Source of the DNA: Acytostelium subglobosum LB1
Taxonomy: Eukaryota; Evosea; Eumycetozoa; Acytosteliales; Acytosteliaceae
Length of the DNA stretch: 64,000 nt
Direction: 5' to 3'
Assembly (NCBI RefSeq): GCF_000787575.1
Contig: NW_012236509.1
Span: 413,769-477,768, forward strand
Position 1 is the stretch's first letter; each line of letters begins with the position of its first letter. Both the position numbers and the translations under genes were made by a program. The notes below the pieces were generated by a model that saw only the letters and a program-made list of their open reading frames with translations, searched no databases and had not been told where the DNA came from. Shown one piece after another: positions 10,194 through 20,700 of this stretch.

Positions 10194-10841
10194 TTAAGTA
10201 GACATTGCCAGGGCACTAACCAATATCAATACGACCAATAGTATACATATACAAATCCAATGACCTGTTGTCCTTGATTCTTGAGCCAGACGAACAACGC
10301 CTCTTGTTGCATTCTTGAGTTTTGCTGTCGTTGTGTCTACATGAGAGTTCAAGTCATCCAACATTATACCTTGTGACTCTGCCTCTCTACCTATATTGAT
10401 TGCAATCTCCTTCTGTCTTGTAACACTATATGACAAGCTGTCCAATAATTTATCTTGGTCTACAACAATAAATGTATGAATGAATAACTAATCCAACGAC
10501 ATCCCCTGAACAATCCTCCCGACACATACCCTGCATCATATTATTCTGTTGATCTACCAACTCTTGATTGGAGTATAATTTAGTATTCTCTGTCTCCTGA
10601 GGTGCTCCGAATTTCCTTCCACCTGGCACTCCATTGTCATCTTCGAATAACAACTTCTTCCTGGACAAGAGGAGACGATACGATAATTGTTAGAAGGTGC
10701 TTGTAATAAGTATTATCTTTCCCTAATAACTTACTTGGCAGCCTCTGATAAATATGGAGAATTAAAGTTTGGTCTATCTCTTCCAACTCCCATTCCTCCC
10801 AATCCACCAGAATTATAACTATTATTATTATTATTATTCAT
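10194..10841 (-). CDS. Qc-SNARE, syntaxin-8-like
   Basis: Three exons: 10735-10841, 10530-10660 and 10194-10459. Protein 167 aa. The N-terminus is Asn-rich (MNNNNNNNSYNSGG) with no Habc domain. The middle is KKLLFEDDNGVPGG. A SNARE heptad region follows (DQDKLLDSLSYSVTRQKEI ... GREAESQGIMLDDLN) with a Gln at the central ionic layer (ESQG). The C-terminal membrane anchor (WICICILLVVLILVSALAMS) ends two residues before the stop, as in tail-anchored SNAREs. The Q layer and the LLDDLN-type context fit the Qc class (syntaxin-8/Bet1-like), acting in endosomal or early secretory fusion. The exact orthologue is uncertain. Confidence 0.82.
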
Positions 10842-11532
10842 TTCGTTGATTTATTGATTGATCAAATAATATCTTTAATTAATGAATACTTCTTTATCTG
10901 TTCTTCTTCTTCTTTGTATGTATGTATTTACATATATGTATGTATGTATGTATGTATTATTTATCACACTAGGATACATAACATGGTCTTGACTTCAACT
11001 TATATGTTGAGTGTTTACGTGTTCAGAGTGTTGATCCATGTTTGTTAACTCAATGGAGTGAGTGAGTGAATGTGTTAGTGTGTATGTGTGAATGTGTGTG
11101 TCAACATTCATTCATTCTCTCATTCCTCTACAACTATTCGAACAATCCAACCACATCTTCATCTTTTACTTGTTCAACAAGGTGGTTGATTTCCTTATTA
11201 TATGAGAAGTAACGTTATTTCAACTTGTGGTCAATGTCAGTTGTTGACAAAGTCAAACTTAGCCTTGTCATAGGCATATGTGTGAGATAAAAAAACAACA
11301 TCCCCCATGAGATCCTAATCAGGATATGGGGGTTGGCGCTTCGACAGTGACACCCAACCAAGCATTGTCACTCACTGACTCTGCAGCCACTCAGTCAGTG
11401 CGCACCTGACCATTGATGTTGTATTGAATAAAGCTTGCCCAACATTGCATTTAATAAGCAACAACCTCCTCACTTATCTTATATTTATAATTATATAACT
11501 TATATACTTTATACACAAACACATATATAACA
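10842..11532. other. Divergent intergenic region with structured segment
   Basis: Promoter region between the SNARE and RAMP4 genes. TATG repeats lie at 10914-10960 and GTGT/GTGA runs at 11055-11100. It contains the stem-loop cluster at 11302-11406 described separately. No protein gene seen. Confidence 0.6.
11302..11406 (+). ncRNA. Candidate structured RNA: three consecutive stem-loops
   Basis: Stem 1: CCCCCAT (11302-11308) with ATGGGGG (11326-11332), continued inward by ATCCT/AGGAT with an AATC loop. Stem 2: AGTGACA (11346-11352) with TGTCACT (11366-11372). Stem 3: CACTGACT (11373-11380) with AGTCAGTG (11393-11400). GCGC at 11336-11339 can pair with GCGC at 11400-11403 to close a junction over stems 2 and 3. 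Strand is unknown since stems are symmetric. No known RNA family was recognised. It could also be a cruciform-prone promoter element. Confidence 0.3.
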
Positions 11533-11910
11533 ATGGTATGTAGTTATTATCTCTATTCAACTCTATCTATCTATTCAACAACAACAACAACAGTCTTTAC
11601 TAACAATCATTCCCCATCGATTGTCAAATGTGATAACAAACAATAGAACTCACGTACCATTAGACAAAAGACTGAGAAGTATCATAACAACATTGAGAAG
11701 AGAGGAAAGGTTGAGGTCAAGAAGAAGGACAGTCTTCCAATCAACCCATACGTCCTGGCCTTCATTGTCTTTGTCGTCGTTGGTTCATGTATGTATCTAT
11801 GATGATGGTCTAGTTCGTGATATATGTCATATGGTTATATATACTAACTCCACCACCCTCAACTAATCCTCAACAATATAGCTCTCTTGCAAATCTTCAG
11901 AGGTCAATAA
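11533..11910 (+). CDS. serp1: RAMP4/SERP1-type stress-associated ER membrane protein
   Basis: Three exons: 11533-11535 (the ATG alone), 11647-11788 and 11882-11910. Introns are GTATGT...TAG (phase 0, with a TACTAAC branch-like site at about 11598) and GTATGT...TAG (phase 1). Protein 57 aa. It has NSRTIRQKTEKYHNNIEKRG, then VEVKKKDSLPINPY and one C-terminal membrane span VLAFIVFVVVGSSLLQIFRG. This matches the RAMP4 layout: a basic N-terminus, a KxxxNIxxRG motif and a tail anchor in the ER. RAMP4 associates with the Sec61 translocon and nascent membrane proteins. The gene is easily missed because the first exon is only the start codon and another frame across exon 2 is also open. Confidence 0.85.
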
Positions 11911-12215
11911 ACTCATTGTCTATTATACGTTGTAATGTAAAGTCATCTAAATGTTTGGCGATTCAGTCGCATCAGTCTCATTCATTCTCATGTGTCGGAT
12001 ATACAATGTATCACCATACTTCCATTGATTCAACAACAATATTGAATGACCTAGGTAGGGTTAGGGTTAGGTAGGGCAAGGGCAAGGGTAGGGTAAGGGT
12101 TTGTCTCAAAAGTCTCGCTTTTTTCAAACTTGAGGTCATTCATTCGTCTTTGAAGCACACAATCACAGTCATTCAAATCAAGGTGGATCATCAACAACAA
12201 CAACATATATAAGAG
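11911..12215. other. Spacer with telomere-like hexamer tract (12055-12103)
   Basis: No gene seen. TAGGGT/AGGGCA/AGGGTA units fill 12055-12103 about 110 bp upstream of the bL31m start. Confidence 0.65.
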
Positions 12216-12530
12216 ATGAACTCTATCAGCTTGGTATCGAAATCTTCATCATCAATACTGTTCAATGCATCAATTGGATCAATGAGCATCAATGGTCTGC
12301 GATATGTTTCAAACTTAAGGAATAACCAACCTCGTGTCAGGAGAACAACATGCATCCTGTCCAATGGTGCAACCATTTCAGTCAGAACATCATTGCCCTA
12401 TGCCAAGAAGTGGAGATCAACTCTCGACGTCTTCAACACTACTCCCGACTTTGAGTTCGACAGCATCAAGGAGATCAAAGAGCGTCGCAAGAAGTTCGCC
12501 GACGACAAGTACAGCGAGTTCAAGAAGTAA
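12216..12530 (+). CDS. Mitochondrial ribosomal protein bL31m-like
   Basis: Single exon, 104 aa. The N-terminus is rich in S, N and R without acidic residues (MNSISLVSKSSSSILFN), a plausible mitochondrial presequence. The core RRTTCILSNGATISVRTSL followed by KKWRSTLDVFNTTPDF matches the pattern of eukaryotic mitochondrial bL31 proteins (LSDGSTF-x-RRS ... DxxNxPxW/F). The C-terminus is charged and coiled (KEIKERRKKFADDKYSEFKK). It would belong to the large subunit of the mitoribosome. AATAAA lies at 12582-12587. The call rests on motif pattern. Confidence 0.6.
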   Translation: MNSISLVSKSSSSILFNASIGSMSINGLRYVSNLRNNQPRVRRTTCILSNGATISVRTSLPYAKKWRSTLDVFNTTPDFEFDSIKEIKERRKKFADDKYSEFKK

Positions 12531-12714
12531 ACATATATGTGTGCACACTGGACAGACAGACAGGCAGACAACAAGACATCGAATAAACAGAATAGAACTA
12601 GCGCAGCGATATATATATATATACATAACAACGAACGAATGAACGAATGAATGAGCGAATGAATGAATGAACACAAGTTGTTTACAACACGCGACTCGAA
12701 CGGTAACAAGACTG

Positions 12715-13809
12715 TTACTGTTGCGACTGCGCAGGTGGTACATCGTTTATTGGATCGGCAGTTGGCTTGGAAAGGAACGTCGTCTTCTCAGACCTCTCGA
12801 TGTCCTGAATATGTTCCAGCAGGCCGGGCAGTCGCGAGCGCTTGGCCAGTGACTCGACATTGTTGCGCTCCAGCACAAACGCGATACGGTCAGCGTAGGA
12901 TAGGTCGTCGAGAAGGTTGGTCTCGATGTCTCCGTCGCTCTCCTCGCTGAACATTATCTCGCCGGCGATCGGTTGCTCGGCGTCGGCTGTGGCGACAACT
13001 TCCTGTTCGCGATATAGTATTGCCGAGTGATCATTGGTTATCTTTAGCAGGTTGATGCCACCCTTGACCGCCATCAGGTTGCTGTACAGTCTGTAGATGT
13101 TCCACGCCAAGAACACGTTTGGGCCGGGCAGAATCGAGGCGGCCACCGAGATTGGTATGACACAGATGTTGATCAAAGACCACAGCTTGTGGTACTCCGT
13201 GCGTTGGCGAGCCACTATACGTGCGTATCTGTTGGCACGGCGAGCGCCCAGCTCGGGTGGGTAGTGGATGGTGAATTGAGGCTTGCCATGAGTCTCGTGG
13301 AACTGATTGATCGCCAGCTGGGTGGATGTCTTTTTAGGATGATGATGGTCCATCATTGGATGATGTTGATGTTGATGATGTTGTTCATTATGTTTATGTT
13401 GATTTGGATGTATGATCAGTGATGCACTGTTGACGTTGGAGAACTGAAAGATCATCTTTTCTTCGGGATGAATGGTGCCTTCCAACCTGCGTAACAGGGT
13501 CTTTAGTTTGCCAGCCATACCCTTGCCCTCCTCTGCATCATCAATCTCCTTCTTTGACTCGGCTGCCTTTGTCTTGAGATATTGTACGAATGATGCTAGT
13601 CGTCCTGTTGGCTTGGGCTTGTCTGTCGTTGTACCTGTCGCTGCAACTGGTGCGGCCAAGTCCATTGACTTGACCAAGAACTCTGACTTCTCACAATATA
13701 GTGTCCATCTTCTTGATGAAAGTTGTAATAGATATACTCTCATAATAACTATTATCTCTTTGTTGTTGTTGTAACTCGACAAATCATCAGGTGTCAAGTC
13801 ATCATTCAT
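12715..13809 (-). CDS. Mitochondrial K+/H+ exchange-related protein (Mit_KHE1 family)
   Basis: Single exon, up to 364 aa. The conserved family start MRVYLLQLSSRRWTLYCEK begins at residue 23 (codon at 13743), so that Met may be the true start. The family landmarks follow: RLASFVQYLKTKA, a Lys/Glu-rich helix, RRLEGTIHPEEKMIF, then after a His-rich insert FTIHYPPELGARRA, the Lys/Arg region YARIVARQRTEYHKLWS and a hydrophobic stretch with LPGPNVFLAWNIYRLYSN. Family members are mitochondrial inner-membrane proteins implicated in K+/H+ exchange (yeast Mdm38-linked KHE factor studies). The tail is acidic and not conserved. The His-rich insert (about 131-157) is lineage-specific. Confidence 0.72.
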   Translation of the reverse strand: MNDDLTPDDLSSYNNNKEIIVIMRVYLLQLSSRRWTLYCEKSEFLVKSMDLAAPVAATGTTTDKPKPTGRLASFVQYLKTKAAESKKEIDDAEEGKGMAGKLKTLLRRLEGTIHPEEKMIFQFSNVNSASLIIHPNQHKHNEQHHQHQHHPMMDHHHPKKTSTQLAINQFHETHGKPQFTIHYPPELGARRANRYARIVARQRTEYHKLWSLINICVIPISVAASILPGPNVFLAWNIYRLYSNLMAVKGGINLLKITNDHSAILYREQEVVATADAEQPIAGEIMFSEESDGDIETNLLDDLSYADRIAFVLERNNVESLAKRSRLPGLLEHIQDIERSEKTTFLSKPTADPINDVPPAQSQQ

Positions 13810-13919
13810 TCGTCTTTTGACAGGTCCAGTCTGCAGGTCTCAAAGCCCCAACCGATGTTTTGATCAACACAGACACAACTTCATGATTAATTGATTAGTA
13901 TTATTTATTTATTATTTAT

Positions 13920-15674
13920 CTATTTAAATAACCTCTGGACAACTTGTCTGACACTGTTCTTGAAGAGGAAGGCCAGGACACCAACGGCACCAACTCCGAA
14001 TATTGCCAGCATGCTGGATGAGTAACGGCTCTGTCCGACTTGGTTGTCCTTGGTTGCCTCAGTCTTGGTGGAGGCGTCAGTTGGCTTGGTGGCAGCCTTG
14101 GCGACTGGTGAGGTTTGGGACTTGGCAGCAGATGGGTTGAGCTTCTCCATGACGACCCTCAAGTTGTTGTGAAGATCCTGGTTCTCTGGCTCCACCTTGA
14201 TACCCTGCACGAAGGCATCCTTGGCCTCCTGATGGCGACCCAGGGCCACCAGGGCGATACCCTTGCGGAGGTATCCCTTGCCCCAGTTGGCGTTCATGCC
14301 AATCGACGAGTTGGCATCCTCCAGGGACTGTGGGTACTTTTGCAGCTTGAAGAAGGAGATTGAGCGGTTCGAGTAGACCATGTGCGATGGGCTGTGTTGG
14401 ATCGACTTGGTGTAGCTGTCGATCGATTGAGTGTAGCATCCATGCTTGAAGTACTCGTTACCTTCGTTCTTGTAGTGGACGGACAGTTCAGTGTCTGACA
14501 GGATGTTGGGGTCTGGCTCGGCGACAGCCTCTTGTTGAATTGTTGATGTGGTCGATGGTGAAGATGTGGTTCCATTCATGTGGATGTGCTCGTTGCTGGC
14601 TGGTGTTGATTGTGTCTCTTGTTCCTGTGCTGCTGGGGTCTCTTGATTGACCTCCTCTGCCTTTATCTCCTCGACGGCAGGCTGAACGACTTGAACATTC
14701 TCCTCTTCCTCATCCTCCTCGATCTTTGGTTGCTCCTCAACGGGGGCAACGACTGGTGCCTCTACAACAGCTGGCTGCTCAACAACAGCGACATCCTCCT
14801 CCTCGATCTTTGGCTCCTCAACAGCAGCGACGACGGCTGGTTGCTCGACAGCAGCGACTGGCTCCTCGACAGCAGCAACTGGCTCCTCTACAACTGCTTG
14901 AGGTTGCTCAACAACTGGCTCCTCAACAACTACTGGCTCTTCGACAGCAACAGGCTCGACAGCAGCGACTGGCTCCTCAACAGCAGCAACTGGCTCCTCA
15001 ACGGCAGCGACTGGCTCCTCGACAACAGCAACTGGCTCCTCCTTGATCTCCTCGACTGCAGCAGCTGGTTGCTCCTCCTGCTTGACTTCCTCGACAACAA
15101 CAGGCTCCTCCTTGATCTCCTCAACAACAGCTGGTTGCTCCTCGACGGCAACTGGTTGCTCCTCCTCGACGGGGGCAGCTGGTTGCTCTTCCTTGGCCTC
15201 TTCGACAACTGCTGGCTGCTCCTCGACAACAACTGGCTCCTCGACGGCAGCAACTTGCTCCTCCTTGACCTCCTCGATGGCAGCGGGCTGCTCCTCAGCA
15301 ACAGGTGCTGGCTCGACGACATTCTCAGCCTCAGCTTGAACCTCAGTCTGGGCCTCAATCTGGACCTCAGCCTCAGGCTCAACCTTTGGCTCAACGACAG
15401 CGACCTCCTCTGTGGCAACAGTTTGTGTGTTCTCTTCTTGATTGATTGGTTCCATTTGTGATTGCAATGTATCTACTCTATTATTAAGTTGATCAAGTTG
15501 TGATATAACCTCAGTTTGTCTTGTTTCTAATTCTTCTTGTTGTTGTTGTTGTTGAGGTTGAACTTGCTCTTCTTGGTGTTGTTGAGGTTGTTGCTCTTGT
15601 TGTTGTGGATGAGGAGTATTATGTGACTTCTTATTCTTCTTATTCTTATTCTTATTGTGTGATTGATGAGACAT
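13920..15674 (-). CDS. Tail-anchored TPR protein with E/P/V repeat region
   Basis: Single exon, 584 aa from the ATG at 15674. The frame stays open 84 more codons upstream, but that stretch looks non-coding. Order: basic/N/K-rich start MSHQSHNKNKNKKNKKSHN, Q-rich stretch, coiled-coil-like VISQLDQLNNRVDTLQSQM, then about 290 residues of low-complexity E/V/A/P repeats (units such as EEPVAAV). Next come three TPR motifs of the Sti1/SGT type (NEYFKHGCYTQSIDSYTKSI, YSNRSISFFKLQKYPQSLED, KGYLRKGIALVALGRHQEA), a Lys/Thr linker and a C-terminal hydrophobic anchor (SMLAIFGVGAVGVLAFLF) with a basic end. TPR clamps of this kind bind Hsp70/Hsp90 C-termini, and the tail suggests the outer mitochondrial or ER membrane. 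The repeats make several antisense frames look open. Confidence 0.82.
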   Translation of the reverse strand: MSHQSHNKNKNKKNKKSHNTPHPQQQEQQPQQHQEEQVQPQQQQQQEELETRQTEVISQLDQLNNRVDTLQSQMEPINQEENTQTVATEEVAVVEPKVEPEAEVQIEAQTEVQAEAENVVEPAPVAEEQPAAIEEVKEEQVAAVEEPVVVEEQPAVVEEAKEEQPAAPVEEEQPVAVEEQPAVVEEIKEEPVVVEEVKQEEQPAAAVEEIKEEPVAVVEEPVAAVEEPVAAVEEPVAAVEPVAVEEPVVVEEPVVEQPQAVVEEPVAAVEEPVAAVEQPAVVAAVEEPKIEEEDVAVVEQPAVVEAPVVAPVEEQPKIEEDEEEENVQVVQPAVEEIKAEEVNQETPAAQEQETQSTPASNEHIHMNGTTSSPSTTSTIQQEAVAEPDPNILSDTELSVHYKNEGNEYFKHGCYTQSIDSYTKSIQHSPSHMVYSNRSISFFKLQKYPQSLEDANSSIGMNANWGKGYLRKGIALVALGRHQEAKDAFVQGIKVEPENQDLHNNLRVVMEKLNPSAAKSQTSPVAKAATKPTDASTKTEATKDNQVGQSRYSSSMLAIFGVGAVGVLAFLFKNSVRQVVQRLFK

Positions 15675-15922
15675 ACTATTAATAATGTGTTTGATTATAT
15701 GATTAATGAAAGATTGCAATACTGTATGTCGCGGACTCGAGATACGCCCGTGTTCTTTTTGTAGGTTTGTCAATTCCTTCGTCGTGTGACTCGTTGATTG
15801 AACCTGACTCAAAACTTGCAAGTCTGTGTGTGGGGAAGTTTTGGTTGACACCTTGGAATGACGAGTTGTTCCACTAATCAATCCCATTTGATTGACTAAC
15901 TTTATTAATATATATACATCAA

Positions 15923-17762
15923 TCAATATATATATTCATCTTGTTGATTGGATAGATGATCACACTTAATGATACCATATCCATTGATATTCAATTGTTT
16001 GGAATATTTGGGGATGGTTGGATAACGGAAGAATATATGATCAGATAATTGTGCCAGGTTGAATGAGTTAACTTTGTCCAATCCAATTGTTATATGTTTG
16101 ATGGTTAATGGAATACAATGCTGCTTGCAATCGAATGAGGTGAATCCAGGGACATTGATAAATGTCAACTTGATAACGGTTGGTGGCAGCGGCAACATTC
16201 CCAAATATCCACTACGAGTCATGTCGTGAAACTCCAACGATGTTATTGATGGCGGTATATCGCATGCCTTGATACTACAATGTTTGTGCAGGGATAGTCG
16301 TGTGATTGAACATGGTAGAGGACTGCCACTGCTGATGCCAGGTTGAATGATGCAGCGGGTCAAAGTGAGCTTCTCCACCCCAAACGGGATGGGCTGTTTG
16401 ACCATGATATTATTCATGGCGTACATTTCTAAGCAGACTACAATGTCTCAGTTGGGACATTGGCATTGTTGAGATGTCCAGAGGTTTCATCAAGTCCTTC
16501 ACTATCAACTTTTCCATGTTTGGAAACAGTGTAGTCCAAGGTGGCTCCAAATCATTATTGCCATATTTGTATGTATTGATTGAGAGCGACTTGAGATTGG
16601 GATATTGTGTGCCGGCGATGATAGTCCAGTCATATGCGTACAGGTGCAGCAGGGGTGTATGATAGATCACACCACGGTACAATCTGGGCAGATAGATGGT
16701 TGTGAGGCTGGTAGGGAGACTGAGCAAGGGGTAAATATATGGTTCGCGGACACGACTTAGATCAAGGATGGTTAGTGAGGGCGGTAATTGTCCAGTATAA
16801 TTGAGTGGATGATGGAATGTCTCCCCAAACCCAAGAGTGAGCAGTGAAGAGGGCAGTGCATCAGCGGTGATGGGATGATTAAACAAGTTCGGAAGCAACA
16901 GTTTCTCCAGCGTGCTTGGCAGGGATCCAGGTGTGATTGGATGGTTCCAATTATGCACATTTTTGATGTCCAATATCTTCAAGCTCATTGATAGTTGACC
17001 ATTGATGTTTAGTGGCTGTGTGAGCGTGTTGCCAACCATCTTGAGATGTGTGAGTGTAATTGGAAGTTGGTCAAAGTTGACCGTCGTATCATAGATGGAC
17101 AGACTTGTCAAGGGCAGATGTAACAAAGAGAATGGTTCAATTCGAATGACACTCAAGTTAACCTTTACGTCGGATCGTTGATCAATAAACTGATCGATGA
17201 TACCCTTGATCTCCCTCTCCTGTTGCTTCATATCCGAGAATGGACTTGTCCTACCCATAGAATAACGGAAGTTGACCTTCCTTAGACTGTCAATGTTCAA
17301 TGTTCTCAGATAAGCCTGTCTCTCTGATTGAGTGATTGATTGATTGATTGAATGAGTCAGTGAATGAATGAATGAATTAGTGAACAAGTGAGTGATCACA
17401 ACAACATACATACTTAGGTCGTCTGGTGTTAGACCTTGTTGAGCGAAGGTTTGAATGTCGATTGTTATTTGACGTCTGTTTAGAATGAAGTTATTGTTGA
17501 TGATATCTTTGTATGAATTGAGGTGATGGTGATGGTGATAGTCTTTGTGGATATCAAGTGCACCTCTAGGACATTGTATATCCTCTTTAGTATTGATAAA
17601 GTTTAGATACTTGTGTCTTTGTTCAAACAATCTCTTACACAACAATGTAACAAACATCCTATCAACAATCAGTTCAAGATATCCAACTATCTTGCCAATG
17701 ATAATCAATGGTAGTTGATCCATTATCTCTATCTTTATCTCTTGTATGCTGTGTGGCAACAC
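15923..17762 (-). CDS. FNIP-like repeat protein, one apparent frameshift
   Basis: The frame from 17762 runs 450 codons: LPLIIIGKIVGYLELIVDRM (F-box-like), a His/Asn-rich part, an in-frame intron 17324-17413 (90 nt, AATC repeats), then leucine-rich-like and FNIP-type units such as NHPITPGSLPSTLEKLLL and FNHPITADALPSSLLTL. It stops at 16410. The second frame continues without a gap (EMYAMNNIMVKQPIPFGVEK ...) to 15923 with further LP-x-SI-x-L units. A single extra base near 16417-16421 explains the break. Start may be the internal Met of MDQLPLIIIGK. It belongs to the same family type as the gene at 5452-7023 but is more diverged in its repeats. Confidence 0.75.
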
Positions 17763-17792
17763 AAGTGAATGAATGAATGAAATAGCGATGTT

Positions 17793-20700
17793 TTAATCAT
17801 AAAGTTCAAGTTGGAGATCATTCTTGGAGAAGAGGTGATTGATGTTGAATGAGGCCTGGGTCCTGAGTTGATGCTCGACGAAGCGGAACTCGCAGAGGAT
17901 TGAGGAGAAGGTGTCTTTGGTGACACTGCCACCGGGATTGTGCACTGTGTCATAGGGGTCCTCAATGCATATTGGCTTGTCGCGTGCCCTGAACGCCTTG
18001 TCCAGGTAGTGTGGCACATCGGTGAATGCCACCAACTGGCCATATCGTATGCTGATCAGGTTGTTCCTAAAGTCCATCGTGCTGTAATACCTGAAGAATC
18101 CATAGAACAGCTCGGCCAAAGTCTTTCGATTGTTGTTGTTGTTGCCAATGACCTGTCTTTGTGAGTCCTGAAGGTTGGGTACAACGGGTGGCTCGCAAGT
18201 CTGCAGGTAGTGGATGGCCATGTTGGCGTGGGCATACGATGACAGTGTGTGGGTCTGCGTGTTGTTGATGTTCTTGCGCGATGCCCAGTGCTTGATAAGT
18301 ACGAGCAGTGGCTGGACACGACTGTCCACCTTGGTGTATGACTTGATCAGAGTAGAGTTGCGTACGGCGTAGTGATTGTTGAAGCAGAGGTCAAAGTTGA
18401 CATTGTCCAAGTGGAAGCGAACGATGGGTACGCGTGCAGTGGTGATCAGGGCGTCAACATGATAGCCAGCGTCAAGGAGTGCCAGTGCCACCTTCTCCAT
18501 GAGTTGCTCCAGGGTGAATGTCGTCTGAACGGTCATGCACACATCGATGTCGCTGCCCGTGAGCTCGATGCCATTGACGAATGATCCGTATGCCTGCACG
18601 TTGCAATCAGGGAACTTGGCGGTCAGTACTCTGTCCAGCATGTTAAATGCTTGTTGCTTGTTCATGTGATCCTCATCACTGCAGCGCACGGACTCGTATA
18701 TTTGCTCGAGCAAAGAGCTCATGGCATGGAGGTTGGTGCCCGATGGCAGGTACATCATCGATGGATCGGGACGCATTCCTGCCAGTCTTCGGATATTGGT
18801 CTTGATAGTAGTCTTGATCTCTTTGATCTGTTGTCGTTTGTATGAGACATCCATCTCGTTGGCCATTGTTGACTTTATCTCCTCCAAGAAATCATAGGTC
18901 ATTGTCAACACCTGGTTGTAGTCGGCATTGGGGTTGATCAATGATAACTTGGAGAGCATCCATGTGAATAGACCTGGCTGTTCCTGTTGTACATCAGTCT
19001 CCTCGTTTGCAAAGGGGACACCATCAATGTCGTCGCCATTGTTGTCTCTTTCAAAGTCTTCTTCGTCATCGTAGTCTCCGAGTATGGCTCGGTCTTGCTC
19101 TTCATACATCTGCCTCTTCAGGTCGGCCAGGATACGCTCGTTTGGTGTGACCAGTCCATCAGGGTTGTTCATGTCATGATGCTTGACCGTGAAGGCCATC
19201 GTCTTCATGTCGGTCAACGTAATGACATTGTTGGCCTGAGTGCACTTCCTGATGTACCTGATGTACGAGCCCCAGAGCTCGTCCTGCTCCAGCAGTTTGC
19301 CATTTCCAATGATGTACAATGCATAGCGGGCACGCGTGATGGACACGTTGAGACGACGTCTGTCGGTGAGGAAGCCCATTTTGCTCTGGCGCACGGTAGA
19401 CAGGATAATAATATCCTTCTCACCACCCTGGAATCCATCGACAGTCTTGTTGGTGATATCCATGCCGCGGACATTGAACTCCTTCTGCATCACCTCCTGA
19501 AGACGTTTGTTCTGTAGCTTGTAGGGTGTGATGATGCCGATGCTCATCTTCTTCACTGAAGGGTAGTCTTGCACCAGCTTCTTGATCAACAGGAACACCA
19601 TGGTGACCTCTTGCGAGTTCTGGAATGACTTGGGGCCAGACTCCTCGCATGATTCGGCAATGTCATAGAAGTTGAGAGGTCCATAGCTTCGGGTGTTGTT
19701 GTAGAATGGTTGCTTGAACTCTCTGACGGTGCTAGAGTCGACGACTTGACCATTGTAGAATGCACGCGAAGGGAACTCTGAGATGGTCGGATGCATACGA
19801 TACTGCACGGTGAGGAGGTGGGTCGGGTGGTCGAGTGACAGGCGCTCAAACAGCGAGCAGTCGTAGCCATTCCTTGTGCACACACGCGAGAATACCGTTG
19901 GAGGCAGTTGCTTGGGGTCACCGACCAGGATCATCTTCGACGCGCCAAGCTGTAAGGGGATGAGACCGCTCGGTTCGACTGATTGTGTGGCCTCATCGAC
20001 AATTATGATGTCAAATCTATGATGGATGAGCATGTTGGAGCCAGCAGAAGACAGCGTGCCCAGCACGATGCTGGCCTCTTTTAGCACCTGTTTCTTCTCT
20101 TTGAAGGTTGGATAATACTCGAGGCACATTGGATGTAGCTCACGCCTGACGGCCTTGAGTTGGCCAAGTCGAACAACCATGGGATGGCTCGTCGTGTCAA
20201 GATTGGGGTGGAGTTGTTCGAAGGCGAGGCGGTCCACTATTGGGGTTCCCGACTCATTGAATAGTCCTTTGTTTTGAATACGAATGGCAATCTCATCGAC
20301 GGCTGTGTTGGATGGAGCACAGACCATAATCTTGATACTTGGGACTGCATTGAGAAAGACGCTGAGAAGTGCAAGGATGGTCTTGGTCTTGCCCGTACCT
20401 GGAGGACCCTGGATCAATGTGAATCCAGTGGGAGCCATGCACTTGGCCACGGCATCCAACTGTGATTGATTGAGTGTACGACTCAGAACAGTAGCCATCG
20501 ATTGAGAGACGGGATATCTCTGTGACCATTTGTCCGGTGTTACTGGTCTTGGTATGAGCACCTGGATCGCCATCTTGCAAGAACTCAGAGAGTTCACAGC
20601 GAACAACTCACGTTGGAATGTGATAAAGTTGGACACCTTGCACACTCTCAGTTTGATTGGGTACTTGGTTGATGTGTAGGTGCGAGGATTGTACAGCCAT

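Noticed and set aside
11621-11866. 81-codon frame across RAMP4 exon 2
   Set aside because: Wrong frame; the spliced frame gives a full RAMP4 protein with its membrane anchor.
14610-15461. 283-codon Leu/Asp/Asn/Ser-rich frame opposite the TPR gene
   Set aside because: Antisense of the E/P/V/A repeat region; the composition mirrors the repeat.
15674-15926. N-terminal extension of the TPR protein by 84 residues
   Set aside because: The frame is open, but composition changes at the ATG at 15674 and the upstream part resembles spacer DNA.
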